Source of the DNA: Bradyrhizobium sp. CSS354
Lineage (GTDB): Bacteria > Pseudomonadota > Alphaproteobacteria > Rhizobiales > Xanthobacteraceae
Length of the DNA stretch: 64,000 bases
Direction: 5' to 3'
Assembly (NCBI RefSeq): GCF_029051725.1
Contig: NZ_JAACFU010000009.1
Location: 306,318 to 370,317 of the forward strand
Both the position numbers and the translations under genes were made by a program. Positions 16,673 to 25,229 of this stretch are shown piece after piece (the stretch's first letter is position 1; each line of letters starts with the position of its first letter). The notes beneath the pieces were generated by a model that worked only from the letters and a program-made list of their open reading frames with translations, made no database searches and was not told the origin of the DNA.

Positions 16673-17884
16673 TCATCGTTTCTCCTCCGTTGCCAGCCCG
16701 TTGCCGACGGCAAATAGTCCCGTGAGCGCGACCAGCGCGAAGCCGAGCCCCGCCAGGAAGGTGCCGGCCGGACCATAAGCATCCCACAAGGCGCCGGCGA
16801 TCACGCTTGCGGCCAGCAAGGCAAGGCCGGTGAACAGGTTGAAATAGCCGAACGCAGTGCCGCGCAGACTCGGTGGCGCTGCGTCGGCGACGAGGGCCGA
16901 GAGCAGGCCTTGCGTCAATCCCATATGCAGCCCCCACAGCACGACACCCAGGGCGAGGCCCCCAAGGTTTGGCAGCAGTGCAAGCGCGAGATCGGCGCCG
17001 GCGAGGAAGACGAGGCCGAGCGCGAGCAGGCTGGTGCGGTTGATCCGGTCCGAGAGCACGCCGGCCGGATAGGCCGACAACGCATAGACGATGTTCATCA
17101 GCACCAGCACGGCCGGCACCCACATCGCATTGAGCCCGATATTCTGCGCGCGCAGGATCAGGAAGGCCTCGCTGAAACGTGCCAGCGTGAACACGACGCC
17201 AACCGCGACGACACGCCAGTACACGGATCCAAGCTGGCGCATCGCGGCGGTATTCAGCGGATTCCTTGACGGCTCCCGGCCTGGGTCCGGCTCCGGCTCG
17301 CTCACCGCGAACGCGATCAGTCCGAACGACAGGAAGCCCGGCAGCACGGCCACCCAGAACACCACCGTAAAATTGTCCGCCGTCCACCACATCAGGCCGA
17401 TTGCCATGAGCGGCCCGACGAACGCACCGATGGTGTCGAGCGACTGCCGCAGGCCGAAGCTCGCGCCACGCAGGCCGATAGGTGCGATATCGGCGATCAG
17501 CGCATCGCGCGGTGCGCCGCGAATGCCCTTGCCGACGCGGTCGATGAAGCGCGCGGCGACCAGCCATCCGACACTGGGGGCAAGCGGGAACAGCGGTTTT
17601 GTCAGTGCGGCGAGCCCGTAGCCAAGCGCAGCGAGCAATTTGCGCCGGCCTAGCCAATCGGACAACGCGCCGGAGAAGATCTTCGTGATCGAGGCGGTCG
17701 CCTCCGCAATGCCCTCGATGAAGCCCACGGTGAGCGTGGAGGCGCCGAGCACGGTGACGAGATACACCGGCAGCAGTGCGTGGATCATCTCGGAAGAGAC
17801 GTCCATCAGCATCGAGACGAAACCGAGCACCCAGATCCCCTTGGGCAGCCCTGCACGCGCAGCGTTCGGTGTTGTCGTCGTCAC
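16673..17884 (-). CDS. MFS transporter of the fluoride operon
   Basis: A 403-residue major-facilitator protein with 12 predicted membrane segments and a typical motif between helices 2 and 3 ('GALSDWLGRRKLLAALGYG'). 'DRVGKGIRGAPRDALIAD' is characteristic of a rhizobial MFS group. The start is the GTG at 17882-17884 with GAGGAG upstream; the open frame reaches to 17956 but that part overlaps the leader terminator. It is the first gene behind the fluoride riboswitch, so expression should rise with fluoride. Substrate unknown; a fluoride-linked or toxic-anion role is inference from the operon. Confidence 0.88.
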   Translation of the reverse strand: MTTTTPNAARAGLPKGIWVLGFVSMLMDVSSEMIHALLPVYLVTVLGASTLTVGFIEGIAEATASITKIFSGALSDWLGRRKLLAALGYGLAALTKPLFPLAPSVGWLVAARFIDRVGKGIRGAPRDALIADIAPIGLRGASFGLRQSLDTIGAFVGPLMAIGLMWWTADNFTVVFWVAVLPGFLSFGLIAFAVSEPEPDPGREPSRNPLNTAAMRQLGSVYWRVVAVGVVFTLARFSEAFLILRAQNIGLNAMWVPAVLVLMNIVYALSAYPAGVLSDRINRTSLLALGLVFLAGADLALALLPNLGGLALGVVLWGLHMGLTQGLLSALVADAAPPSLRGTAFGYFNLFTGLALLAASVIAGALWDAYGPAGTFLAGLGFALVALTGLFAVGNGLATEEKR

Positions 17885-17952
17885 GTCCAGGACTTCTCCT
17901 CGGCCTCTGCTTGACCTCTGCTTGACCTCTCCTTGGCCTTCGCATCCAGGCA

Positions 17953-17978
17953 ACAAAAAACCCGCCAGCGGCGGGTTT
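17953..17978 (-). terminator. Intrinsic terminator in the fluoride-riboswitch leader
   Basis: On the minus strand AAACCCGCC, loop GCT, GGCGGG followed by TTTTTT. It lies between the aptamer and the first gene, 69 bp before the MFS start, so it is the expected expression platform of a transcriptional riboswitch. It would block read-through when no fluoride is bound. Confidence 0.85.
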
Positions 17979-18024
17979 GTCCATGCTCCCGCCGAAGGCA
18001 GAGACCTAGAAGTTGCCCCTCCTC

Positions 18025-18083
18025 AAGCAGGAGTCATCAGCCCACTACGGTCACGGGCGGTTGTCGGGGGACTCCATCCCCAT
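18025..18083 (-). ncRNA. Fluoride riboswitch (crcB motif) aptamer
   Basis: The minus strand reads GGGGATGGAGTCCCCC (18066-18081) followed by ACAACCGCCC, a variable loop, then GGGCTGATGACTCCTGC (18027-18043). These are the hallmark blocks of the fluoride aptamer: a stem GGGG/CCCC closing a loop with AUGGAGU, a second stem CCGCCC/GGGC, the conserved GCUGAUG, and ACUCC, which pairs with GGAGU of the first loop to make the pseudoknot. It is placed in front of an MFS-crcB-crcB-DUF190 run, the textbook gene context. Confidence 0.93.
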
Positions 18084-18093
18084 CTGTGTCGCC

Positions 18094-18121
18094 AGCCTAG
18101 CATGGAAATCGCGCCGGACAA
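18094..18121 (-). promoter_or_regulatory. Candidate promoter of the fluoride operon
   Basis: On the minus strand TTGTCC (rc of 18116-18121) and TAGGCT (rc of 18094-18099) are spaced by 16 bp. Transcription would begin a few bases before the riboswitch stem. It is the best sigma-70-like match in the right place, but imperfect. Confidence 0.5.
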
Positions 18122-18331
18122 GTGGGCGAGGGTGCTGTGTCCAGTGGCCCGTCATTCCGGGAGCGGCGCGAACGGGGCAATATGGCGGCAGCTTTGCGTA
18201 ATGCTTCATAATTCCCGAGCCGCAAATGCTAACTCGCAAATCCCTAACTGGAATGTGAAGCGCAAGCGATCTTCGGACTTTGCGGCAAGGCGATTGCATG
18301 TCACCATCGCGTCATACGACGGGAGGCTGCG

Positions 18332-19201
18332 ATGCGCTTGCTGTTCTCGATCGGGGCTGTGCTGATGACCGGCATGTTTGCCGGAGGGGACGTCGCGGGC
18401 ATCGCGGCACCAGGACCCAAGTTTGAGTCGCCTAAAATTCAGCCGCAGCGGCAAGCAGCCGACAGGGACGCCCAGACGGTCGATGTCGAGCTGATCCTCG
18501 CCGTCGACGTCTCCTACTCCATGGACATGGACGAGCTCGCGGTCCAGCGCGAAGGCTATGCGCAGGCGATCCAGTCGAAGGAATTCCTGCAGGCGCTGAA
18601 GCTCGGCCCGAACGGCCGGATCGCGGTGACCTATTTCGAGTGGGCCGCCTCGACCGACCAGAAGATCATCATTCCCTGGCGGCTGGTCGACGGACCGGAG
18701 ACCGCCGATGCCGTCGCCGCCGAAATCCTGAAGACGCCGATCCGGCGCGCCTCGCGCACCTCGATCTCCGGCGCGATCACTTTCGCGATGCCGCTGTTCG
18801 ACGAGGATCCCTATCGGGGCTTGCGCCGCGTGATCGACATTTCCGGCGACGGTCCCAACAACAATGGCACGCCGGTCACGATTGCGCGCGACGCCGCGAT
18901 CGAGAAGGGCATCGTGATCAACGGTCTGCCGATCATGGTCAAGGAGCCGTCCTATTCGACCATGGATATCGACAATCTCGACTTCTACTATGAGGATTGC
19001 GTCATTGGCGGCCCCGGTTCCTTCGTCATCACGATCAAGGACCGCGACAAGTTCAAGGAAGCCATCCGCACCAAGCTCCTGATGGAGGTTGCGGGCCGTA
19101 TGCCGGAACGCCCGGTGATGCGCGTTGCGGAGAAGGACAAGGAGCCGCGTGTGAACTGCATGATTGGCGAGAAGATCTGGTCGGACCGCTGGGGTCGCTG
19201 A
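18332..19201 (+). CDS. DUF1194 protein (vWA-like), secreted
   Basis: A 289-residue protein with an N-terminal signal peptide (MRLLFSIGAVLMTGMFAGG) and a von Willebrand A-like domain. The metal-site D-x-S-x-S is present as DVSYS, with 'ISGDGPNNNG' as a further metal loop. The DUF1194 family is common in rhizobia and its role is not settled; a periplasmic binding function is plausible. It stands alone, divergent from the fluoride operon. Confidence 0.88.
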   Translation: MRLLFSIGAVLMTGMFAGGDVAGIAAPGPKFESPKIQPQRQAADRDAQTVDVELILAVDVSYSMDMDELAVQREGYAQAIQSKEFLQALKLGPNGRIAVTYFEWAASTDQKIIIPWRLVDGPETADAVAAEILKTPIRRASRTSISGAITFAMPLFDEDPYRGLRRVIDISGDGPNNNGTPVTIARDAAIEKGIVINGLPIMVKEPSYSTMDIDNLDFYYEDCVIGGPGSFVITIKDRDKFKEAIRTKLLMEVAGRMPERPVMRVAEKDKEPRVNCMIGEKIWSDRWGR

Positions 19202-19377
19202 GCGCAGCCTACCGGACGAGACCTTTTGCCCTATTTGCCTGCGATGGAATTTTAACCATGCGTTAACTGTTGCGTGGCCCTAATCGGCTGCTTCCAATTG
19301 TTTCCGGATACTGTTCTGACGTTCCTGTCGGGGCGCGAACGAAGCGGGCCTGTCAGACAAATCCGCCGAGCAATCCA

Positions 19378-20010
19378 ATGGCTATCGTCACGTCGAGCAC
19401 CAGCCAGATTTCTCCCGCTCTCGAGCGGGTGTATCATCAGAGCTCTCTGCTCGGCGAGTGGAAAGGCAATTGGGCCGGCAACAACCAGCCCGTCAGCTTC
19501 AAGGTCGTGAACATCCGCGGTGCCCGGGCGCAGGTCGAGTACACCCATAACGGACGCACGGAGCGCGGTTTTGGCGAGGTCGCCGGTTCGCTTCTCACCT
19601 TCGGCACGGTCACGGTCGGCACCAAGGACGGCAAGAGTCTGGTGCTGTTGTCATCTGCAGGCGCGGGCAAGCAGACCGCGACTCTCGAGAAGCAGGCGCC
19701 GCCGGCCTCCGACAGCCGCCTGATGGGAAGCTGGGGCGGCTATTCCAGTGACAATGGCAAGAGCGCGAGCTTCAGGGTGCTCGCTGTCAACGGCAACGAA
19801 GCGCAGGTCAGCGTCACCACCGATGGCGTCACTCGTCAGGGCACCGGCACCGTCTACAAGAACGTCATCATGTTCGGGCAGGCGCAGATTGCGACCGACG
19901 ACGGGCAGAATGGCAAGATCATCTACCAGGTCCGCAACAAGTCGTTCGTGGTGCCCGTGACGAAATATCCGCCGTCGGATACATCGTCCGCGGTGGACAG
20001 GACGGCGTAG
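19378..20010 (+). CDS. Hypothetical protein of two tandem related domains
   Basis: A 210-residue protein made of two similar halves: 'LGEWKGNWAGNNQPVSFKV' and, 75-80 residues later, 'LMGSWGGYSSDNGKSASFRV', each followed by a 'RAQVEYTHNGRTERGFGEV' or 'EAQVSVTTDGVTRQGTGTV' strand-rich stretch. No signal peptide is visible, and no family is recognised. The ATG at 19378 (MAIVTSSTS) is preferred over the longer frame. The shape suggests a duplicated beta-sandwich or lipocalin-like module. Confidence 0.7.
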   Translation: MAIVTSSTSQISPALERVYHQSSLLGEWKGNWAGNNQPVSFKVVNIRGARAQVEYTHNGRTERGFGEVAGSLLTFGTVTVGTKDGKSLVLLSSAGAGKQTATLEKQAPPASDSRLMGSWGGYSSDNGKSASFRVLAVNGNEAQVSVTTDGVTRQGTGTVYKNVIMFGQAQIATDDGQNGKIIYQVRNKSFVVPVTKYPPSDTSSAVDRTA

Positions 20011-20224
20011 CCGATCACGGCTGCTGCTCGCTGGACCGCGTCAGCGCCTTCAATTGCCGGTCGATCTGACGCAAGACGTCGCAGGCGGGCGCCAAAGCGC
20101 CATTGCCGATCATTTGCGGCGGCCAGCTTTCGTTGCGGCGCGAGCGAGGCAAGGATGTCGGCGCCAGGCGTGGCTGCAGCATCGGTATGGCCTATGCCGT
20201 AGCCACGCGCCGGAATGGGGAAGA

Positions 20225-21283
20225 TCAGATCCGCGCCTCCAGAATCAGATTGAAGGGCGTTTCAGCGGCGCGACGGAAGCGCGTCAGTCCGCCCTCTCGC
20301 GCGACCTTGCGCAGCCTTGCCTCGCCCGCTTGCGCGCCCAGTGCGAGGCCCACCTCCTGGTCGAGCGAGGCCGGCGTGCAGATCATGGTCGACGCCGCAT
20401 AATAGACCCGCCCGACCGGGTTGAGATTGTCCTCGAGGCGGTCGCCTGCGAACGGCTCAACCAGCATGCAGGTGCCGTCCTTTGCCATGGTCTCGCGCAC
20501 GTGGTCGATGGCGCCGACGGGATCGCCCATGTCATGCAGGCAATCGAAGAAGCAGACGAGATCATAGCCCTCGGCCGGATAGGTCTTGGCGGAATGAACA
20601 GCGAAGCTGACCCGGTCGCCCAATCTGGCTTCGGTGGCCGCCTTTCGCGCGGCCTCGATCGAACCCTCGTGATAGTCGAAGCCGTAGAAGCGGGAGTTCG
20701 GGAAGGCTTCCGCCATCAGCCGTGTCGAGACGCCGTGCCCGCAGCCGACATCGGCGACCTTGGCGCCGCGCTTCAGCTTGTCCACGACGCCGTCGAGCGC
20801 GGGCAACCATTCCTGCACCAGATGATGCATGTACCCGGTCCGGAAGAAGCGGGCGGTGCCGCAGAACAGGCATTCGCTGCGCCGGTTCCAGCCGACGCCC
20901 TTGCCGGATTTGAATGCGTCCGAGACCTTCGGCTCGTCGAGAAACGCCGAGGCAATGACATTGCCGAACGCGCCGAGGAACACCGGACTGTCCTCATCGG
21001 CAAGCGCCATCGCCTGCTCCGGCAGCATCGAGAATTTTGCCGAAGCGGAATCGTATTCGATGTAGCCGGACGCCGCCTGGCTCGCGAGCCATTCGCGGAC
21101 ATAGCGCTCCGCCGTTCCGGTAGCGCTTGCGAGCTCGGACGAGTTCATCGGTCCCTTGGCGGCAAGGGTACGATAGAGACCGAGCTTGTCCCCGAGCAGG
21201 ACCAGCGACGCATTCATCGCTGCCCCGAATTCGGTGACCATCTTGCCCATAAAGGCATTCAACCTGTCGGAATTGACCTCCAT
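20225..21283 (-). CDS. SAM-dependent methyltransferase with N-terminal winged helix
   Basis: A 352-residue protein. Residues 1-100 form a winged-helix/dimerisation region ('LYRTLAAKGPMNSSELASATG' type). A class I methyltransferase follows, with SAM motif 'VADVGCGHGVSTRLMAEAFP' and 'LVCFFDCLHDMGDPVGAI'. The layout resembles O-methyltransferases, and also proteins annotated as regulators with a methyltransferase domain. The substrate is unknown. The ATG at 21281-21283 (MEVNSDRL) is chosen. Confidence 0.85.
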   Translation of the reverse strand: MEVNSDRLNAFMGKMVTEFGAAMNASLVLLGDKLGLYRTLAAKGPMNSSELASATGTAERYVREWLASQAASGYIEYDSASAKFSMLPEQAMALADEDSPVFLGAFGNVIASAFLDEPKVSDAFKSGKGVGWNRRSECLFCGTARFFRTGYMHHLVQEWLPALDGVVDKLKRGAKVADVGCGHGVSTRLMAEAFPNSRFYGFDYHEGSIEAARKAATEARLGDRVSFAVHSAKTYPAEGYDLVCFFDCLHDMGDPVGAIDHVRETMAKDGTCMLVEPFAGDRLEDNLNPVGRVYYAASTMICTPASLDQEVGLALGAQAGEARLRKVAREGGLTRFRRAAETPFNLILEARI

Positions 21284-21450
21284 GAGAGCCTCCGTGCTGA
21301 CGCGCCCCCTTAGGTGGGTCAATCGGGCATGCGGGAAGTTCAAATTGGCAGGAAAACGTGATCCCGGAACTCAAGGGAAGACTGGTGTCGCTTTGCTGGC
21401 ATTCATGATGTCTGGTGGGTATAATTCGCAAGCTTTTCGACGGTATTTGG

Positions 21451-22053
21451 ATGTCCAGGCTTACACGCTCTCGCGGTCTCGCGGGTTTTCTTGCCCTGCT
21501 CTGCCTCGGCGAAGCGCCGGCTCATGCGCAAGGCGCACCGCTGCAATATTGGATCCCCGGCGGACCTTTCGGCTTCGGCGGCGTTGCCGGCCAGAGCGCC
21601 GACAGCTACGGCAATTTCCCGAGCTTCAATGGCGGCGACGCAAGCGGCCGCAGCAATTTTGCGAACGGCTTCTTTGTCGGCAGCCAGCATGGCAATCTCA
21701 ATTGGAGCGGCCTCAGCCCGGCCGGACTGAGCGGCAACTACAGCGCGCTCTCCTACGACAGCACGCAGTTCGGCTACAACACCAAGACCGCGGGCGGCAT
21801 GCCCGTCACGTTCTTTGCCGGTTTCGACACACTGAAATACGGCGGCGGCATTGGCAGCTCGCTTGCGCCGCTCACCTCCAGCGCCTCGCCGGGTTACGGC
21901 GCATTTGCGGGTGTCGAGTTCAAGCCGACCTCCAACCTCAGCCTGTCGTTCGGCGCCGGTTTCACCCAGCAGCAATCGGGGCGCATGGACAGCGACATCA
22001 ACTCGTCGATGTTGCCCGGCGAGTCACCCGCGCTGGGCGGTCTTCGGCGCTAG
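21451..22053 (+). CDS. Secreted hypothetical protein, probable outer-membrane beta-rich
   Basis: A 200-residue protein with a signal peptide ending in A-H-A before QGAP. The mature part is Gly/Ser/Asn-rich with alternating hydrophobic residues ('FFAGFDTLKYGGGIG', 'GAFAGVEFKPTSNLSLSFGAGFT'), as in small outer-membrane beta proteins. No family name recognised. The frame also opens at 21415, but the leader starting at 21451 is the better signal peptide. Confidence 0.65.
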   Translation: MSRLTRSRGLAGFLALLCLGEAPAHAQGAPLQYWIPGGPFGFGGVAGQSADSYGNFPSFNGGDASGRSNFANGFFVGSQHGNLNWSGLSPAGLSGNYSALSYDSTQFGYNTKTAGGMPVTFFAGFDTLKYGGGIGSSLAPLTSSASPGYGAFAGVEFKPTSNLSLSFGAGFTQQQSGRMDSDINSSMLPGESPALGGLRR

Positions 22054-22059
22054 ACTGGA

Positions 22060-23145
22060 TCATCCGCGCATCACCTGCTCCGGGCTGCGCCTCAGCGATT
22101 TCGGCAAATCTGGCCCCTCTCCGAAGCGGATCACAATGTCGGGACGCCGCTCGCCGAGTCCGAGTGACGCTGCGAATTGCGACCTCAGTGTCGGCACCTC
22201 GACCGGCTGGTTGACGAAGGAATATTTCAGCCCCAGTGCGGTCGCCTGCAAACCGAACCGCTGGCAAGCGCGTCCGACCGCGATCCACTGCGATATGTCG
22301 CTCCGGTCGGCGGCAAGCACGAGGACCCCCGCGGAGCTGTCGAGTTCGTCACGGTACTTTCTGTTCTCGCTCTGCTCGGTGAAGACGAGCTTCAGCAGCG
22401 GCCGCGCGACCCATGCCGGCAGTGACGGGCTGCCTGACGCGCGCGAGAATAGTCCGTCCATGGACGCGACCGCATCCGCCTCGTTGAAGCGCATCCAGCT
22501 CACGAGTTCGCTCATGAAAGCCTTGTCGCGCATTTGCGCGGAATTGCCTTCGAGCACATAGTCGGTGACTTTGGCGATGGCTGCGCGTTCGGTCAGCAGG
22601 ATTGCCGACACGTGCGGCTCGCGACAGGCGTCCTCGAGCTGGCGCAACATCTCGGGCGCGACCGGCCTGCCGTCGAATGCCGCACGGGTGCATTGCCTGA
22701 CTGGAATTGCGGCCGCCAGCGCCGATGCGGCAGGCGGAGCTTGGTCGAGTGCGATCACAATCCGGTCGCCTTCGGCCGTCTGGTTTGCGCGCCAGCCCAG
22801 CGTTGCCGCCGCAAGCGCGAGATTTTCGGCGGCGCAGCCGAGGCTGACAAAGAGGTGGTGATCGTCCGGGTCGACCGCGGGACAGCGGCGCGCGACGTCG
22901 GGCCTGATCACGATTTCATTGTCATGGGCAGAAAAAATCCAGGGCTGCGTGTTGTGGCTGTTGGTCGCGAGTGTCGCAAAACGCACGAGCTCGCGATCTC
23001 TCGGGGTCGATCGCAGCGGTGCCCGTGCCGCCTGCACCGCGTCCTCATAACTCCTGGTCGAGGCCTCCGCGGGACTGGCCGTGAGCGCCGCCGCGGAAAC
23101 GCCGAACGTGTTGGTCATGAATTGTCGTCGGTCGATCGCCATCAT
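22060..23145 (-). CDS. Acg-family nitroreductase-like protein with Tat leader
   Basis: A 361-residue protein. It begins MMAIDRRQFM, a twin-arginine leader followed by an Ala-rich region. The nitroreductase-like body has the Acg-type marks 'LATNSHNTQPWIF' and 'SLGCAAENLALAAATLGW'. Such proteins bind FMN and are thought to store FMN or act as oxidoreductases; true activity is unknown. The doubled ATG at 23140-23145 has GGAG just upstream. Convergent with the preceding secreted protein. Confidence 0.82.
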   Translation of the reverse strand: MMAIDRRQFMTNTFGVSAAALTASPAEASTRSYEDAVQAARAPLRSTPRDRELVRFATLATNSHNTQPWIFSAHDNEIVIRPDVARRCPAVDPDDHHLFVSLGCAAENLALAAATLGWRANQTAEGDRIVIALDQAPPAASALAAAIPVRQCTRAAFDGRPVAPEMLRQLEDACREPHVSAILLTERAAIAKVTDYVLEGNSAQMRDKAFMSELVSWMRFNEADAVASMDGLFSRASGSPSLPAWVARPLLKLVFTEQSENRKYRDELDSSAGVLVLAADRSDISQWIAVGRACQRFGLQATALGLKYSFVNQPVEVPTLRSQFAASLGLGERRPDIVIRFGEGPDLPKSLRRSPEQVMRG

Positions 23146-23228
23146 CCGCTCCGCGGCCATTCCCGCGCGAGCTTAGCGCAATGGCAGAGCCGGTCGGTTG
23201 ACCGGCATCAAAGTCGGGAGGGACGCGG

Positions 23229-24476
23229 TTATCTCACAAACCGCGCCACCAGCTCGACGTGCGGCGTATGCCGGAACTGGTCGACTGGCACCACGGCATC
23301 CATCTTGTAGCCGCCATCGATCAATAGCCGCGCGTCGCGGGCAAATGTCGCGACGTTGCAGGAGACCGCGACCACCACAGGCACCTTGCTCGCGGCGAGC
23401 TTCAAGGCCTGCGCCTGCGCGCCCTGGCGCGGCGGGTCGAACACGACGGCTTCGAAATCGCGCAGCTCCGGCGCCACCAGGGGACGGCGGAACAGATCGC
23501 GCGGCTCGGCCTTGATCGGCTTGAGCCCCGGCGTGCGTGCGGCCTTTTCGAGCGCTGCAATGGCGCCGGCGTCGTTGTCATGGGCGGTGACGCGGGCCTT
23601 CTCGGCGAGCCGCAACGCAAACGGCCCGACACCGCAGAAGAGGTCGAGAACGTTCTTCGCCTTGCCGACGCGCTCCGCGACGAGCGACGCAAGCGTCTCT
23701 TCGCCCGCGACGGTTGCCTGCAGGAACGAGCCCGGCGGCAGCGTCACTTCAGCACGGCCCATCTGCACGGTCGGAGGCAGTCGTTGCAGCACCAGTTCGC
23801 CGTGCCGTGTCAGCCGCGCCAGGCGGTGCTGCTCGGCGACGCGCGACAGCGCCGTCACGAGCGGCGTTGGCAGCGGGCCGGAGCCGCGCACGTCGACGTC
23901 GAGACCGTTGGCGGTCGCGGTGACCTGGATGTCCAGCGGTTTCGTGACCGGCATTTTGGACGTCAGCAGCTCGGCGAGCGCCCAACCGGCATCGAGTGCA
24001 CCCTCGAGCCCGGGATCGAGGATCGGGCAGCGATCGATCGGGATGACGTCGTGCGAGCTGGCAGCCGAGAAGCCGACCTTGAGGATGTCATGCGTGCCGA
24101 ACCGGCCGTGCAGCGTGATGCGCCTGCGCCCCGCACCGTGGGCGTCGACCAGCGACGCCACTTCGCAGTCGATGCCGGCCTGGGCCAGGGTCTCGACCAC
24201 GATGCCGCGCTTCCAGGCATGGTACGGATCAGTCGCCCAGTGCTGGATCGCGCAGCCTCCGCAGACGCCGAAATGCGGACAGAACGGCGCGACGCGCTCG
24301 GGGCTGGCGACGTCCACCGCCAGCAGCTTGCGGCGGTCAGGATGGTTGCCGACGACATGATCGACCTCGACGGTCTCGCCGCCGAGCGTATAGGGCACAT
24401 AGACGGCATCGCCGGCGCCGAGCGAGACGCCGTCGCCGCGATGGCCGACGTGATCGATCGTCACGCGCTCAACCAC
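23229..24476 (-). CDS. RNA m5U methyltransferase (TrmA/RumA/RlmCD family)
   Basis: A 415-residue methyltransferase with an N-terminal TRAM-like region, a four-cysteine iron-sulphur site ('CPHFGVCGGC' plus a later Cys), SAM motif 'VLDLFCGVGPFALRLA', and catalytic 'VSCNVATFARD'. It methylates uridine C5 in 23S rRNA or tRNA. The start is a GTG at 24474-24476 that overlaps the end of the upstream tlyA-like gene by 8 bp, which implies translational coupling. The ORF upstream of it is only a shadow. Confidence 0.93.
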   Translation of the reverse strand: MVERVTIDHVGHRGDGVSLGAGDAVYVPYTLGGETVEVDHVVGNHPDRRKLLAVDVASPERVAPFCPHFGVCGGCAIQHWATDPYHAWKRGIVVETLAQAGIDCEVASLVDAHGAGRRRITLHGRFGTHDILKVGFSAASSHDVIPIDRCPILDPGLEGALDAGWALAELLTSKMPVTKPLDIQVTATANGLDVDVRGSGPLPTPLVTALSRVAEQHRLARLTRHGELVLQRLPPTVQMGRAEVTLPPGSFLQATVAGEETLASLVAERVGKAKNVLDLFCGVGPFALRLAEKARVTAHDNDAGAIAALEKAARTPGLKPIKAEPRDLFRRPLVAPELRDFEAVVFDPPRQGAQAQALKLAASKVPVVVAVSCNVATFARDARLLIDGGYKMDAVVPVDQFRHTPHVELVARFVR

Positions 24477-25203
24477 GGCGCGCGCCCAGGAAGAATTCGA
24501 TGTTGCCGTCGCCGCCGGTGATCGCCGACGGGAACACCTCGATATCGGTGCAGCCGAGCGAGGCCGCAAAGGCTGCGATGTCGTCGCAGATCTCGCGGTG
24601 CACGGCGGCGTCGCGGACGATGCCCTTCTTGTTGTGCTTCCGCTCCGCCTCGAATTGCGGCTTGATCAGGGCCAGCAGGCTCATCGGCGCGGCCGCCAGC
24701 GACAGTGCGACGGGCAGCACCGTCTTGAGCGAGATGAAGCTGACGTCGATCACGACGACATCGGGCCGCGCCGGCAAACGCCTGCCGTCATAGGCGCGGA
24801 TGTCGGTCTCCTCCATCGACACGATTTTGGAGTGACCGCGCAACGAGGGATGCAGCTGGCTGGTGCCGACATCGACGGCAAAGACGAGACTCGCGCCGTT
24901 CGCCAGCAGCACCTCGGTGAATCCGCCGGTGGAAGCGCCGACGTCGAGGCAGACATGATCCTCGATCTCGATCGGGTAGCGCTCCAGCGCGCCGGCGAGC
25001 TTGACGCCGCCGCGGGAAACGTAGGGGTGCGCGGCCTCGGCCTGGATCATGGCGTCCTCGGCGATGGTCTCCGACGGCTTTGCCACCTGCTTGTCGTCGG
25101 CGGTGACGAGCCCGGCCTCGATCGCCGCGCGCGCCCGCGCCCGGCTCTCGAACAGGCCGCGCTCGACCAGCAGAACATCCGCGCGCTTGCGGGCAGGGGA
25201 CAT
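24469..25203 (-). CDS. tlyA: TlyA-family rRNA 2'-O-methyltransferase
   Basis: A 244-residue protein with an N-terminal S4 RNA-binding domain ('RADVLLVERGLFESRARARAAI') and an RrmJ/FtsJ methyltransferase domain (SAM motif 'CLDVGASTGGFTEVLL', and 'ALIKPQFEAE' with the catalytic Lys). TlyA proteins methylate ribose in 16S and 23S rRNA; some act as hemolysin-like proteins by name only. It is coupled to the downstream m5U methyltransferase. ATG at 25201-25203. Confidence 0.93.
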   Translation of the reverse strand: MSPARKRADVLLVERGLFESRARARAAIEAGLVTADDKQVAKPSETIAEDAMIQAEAAHPYVSRGGVKLAGALERYPIEIEDHVCLDVGASTGGFTEVLLANGASLVFAVDVGTSQLHPSLRGHSKIVSMEETDIRAYDGRRLPARPDVVVIDVSFISLKTVLPVALSLAAAPMSLLALIKPQFEAERKHNKKGIVRDAAVHREICDDIAAFAASLGCTDIEVFPSAITGGDGNIEFFLGARRG

Positions 25204-25229
25204 AATCTCTCCGAAGACGCCTGAGGCGC

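Noticed and set aside
17884..17946. Short tandem repeat (GCTTGACCTCT) as a CRISPR or regulatory array
   Set aside because: Only two to three imperfect repeats of about 11 bp without spacers. It looks like a simple tandem slip in the leader. No CRISPR array was seen anywhere in the window.
16650..17984. A 444-codon minus-strand frame starting at the leader ATG
   Set aside because: Apart from its first codons it is the wrong frame of the MFS gene, Arg/Ala-rich without membrane segments.
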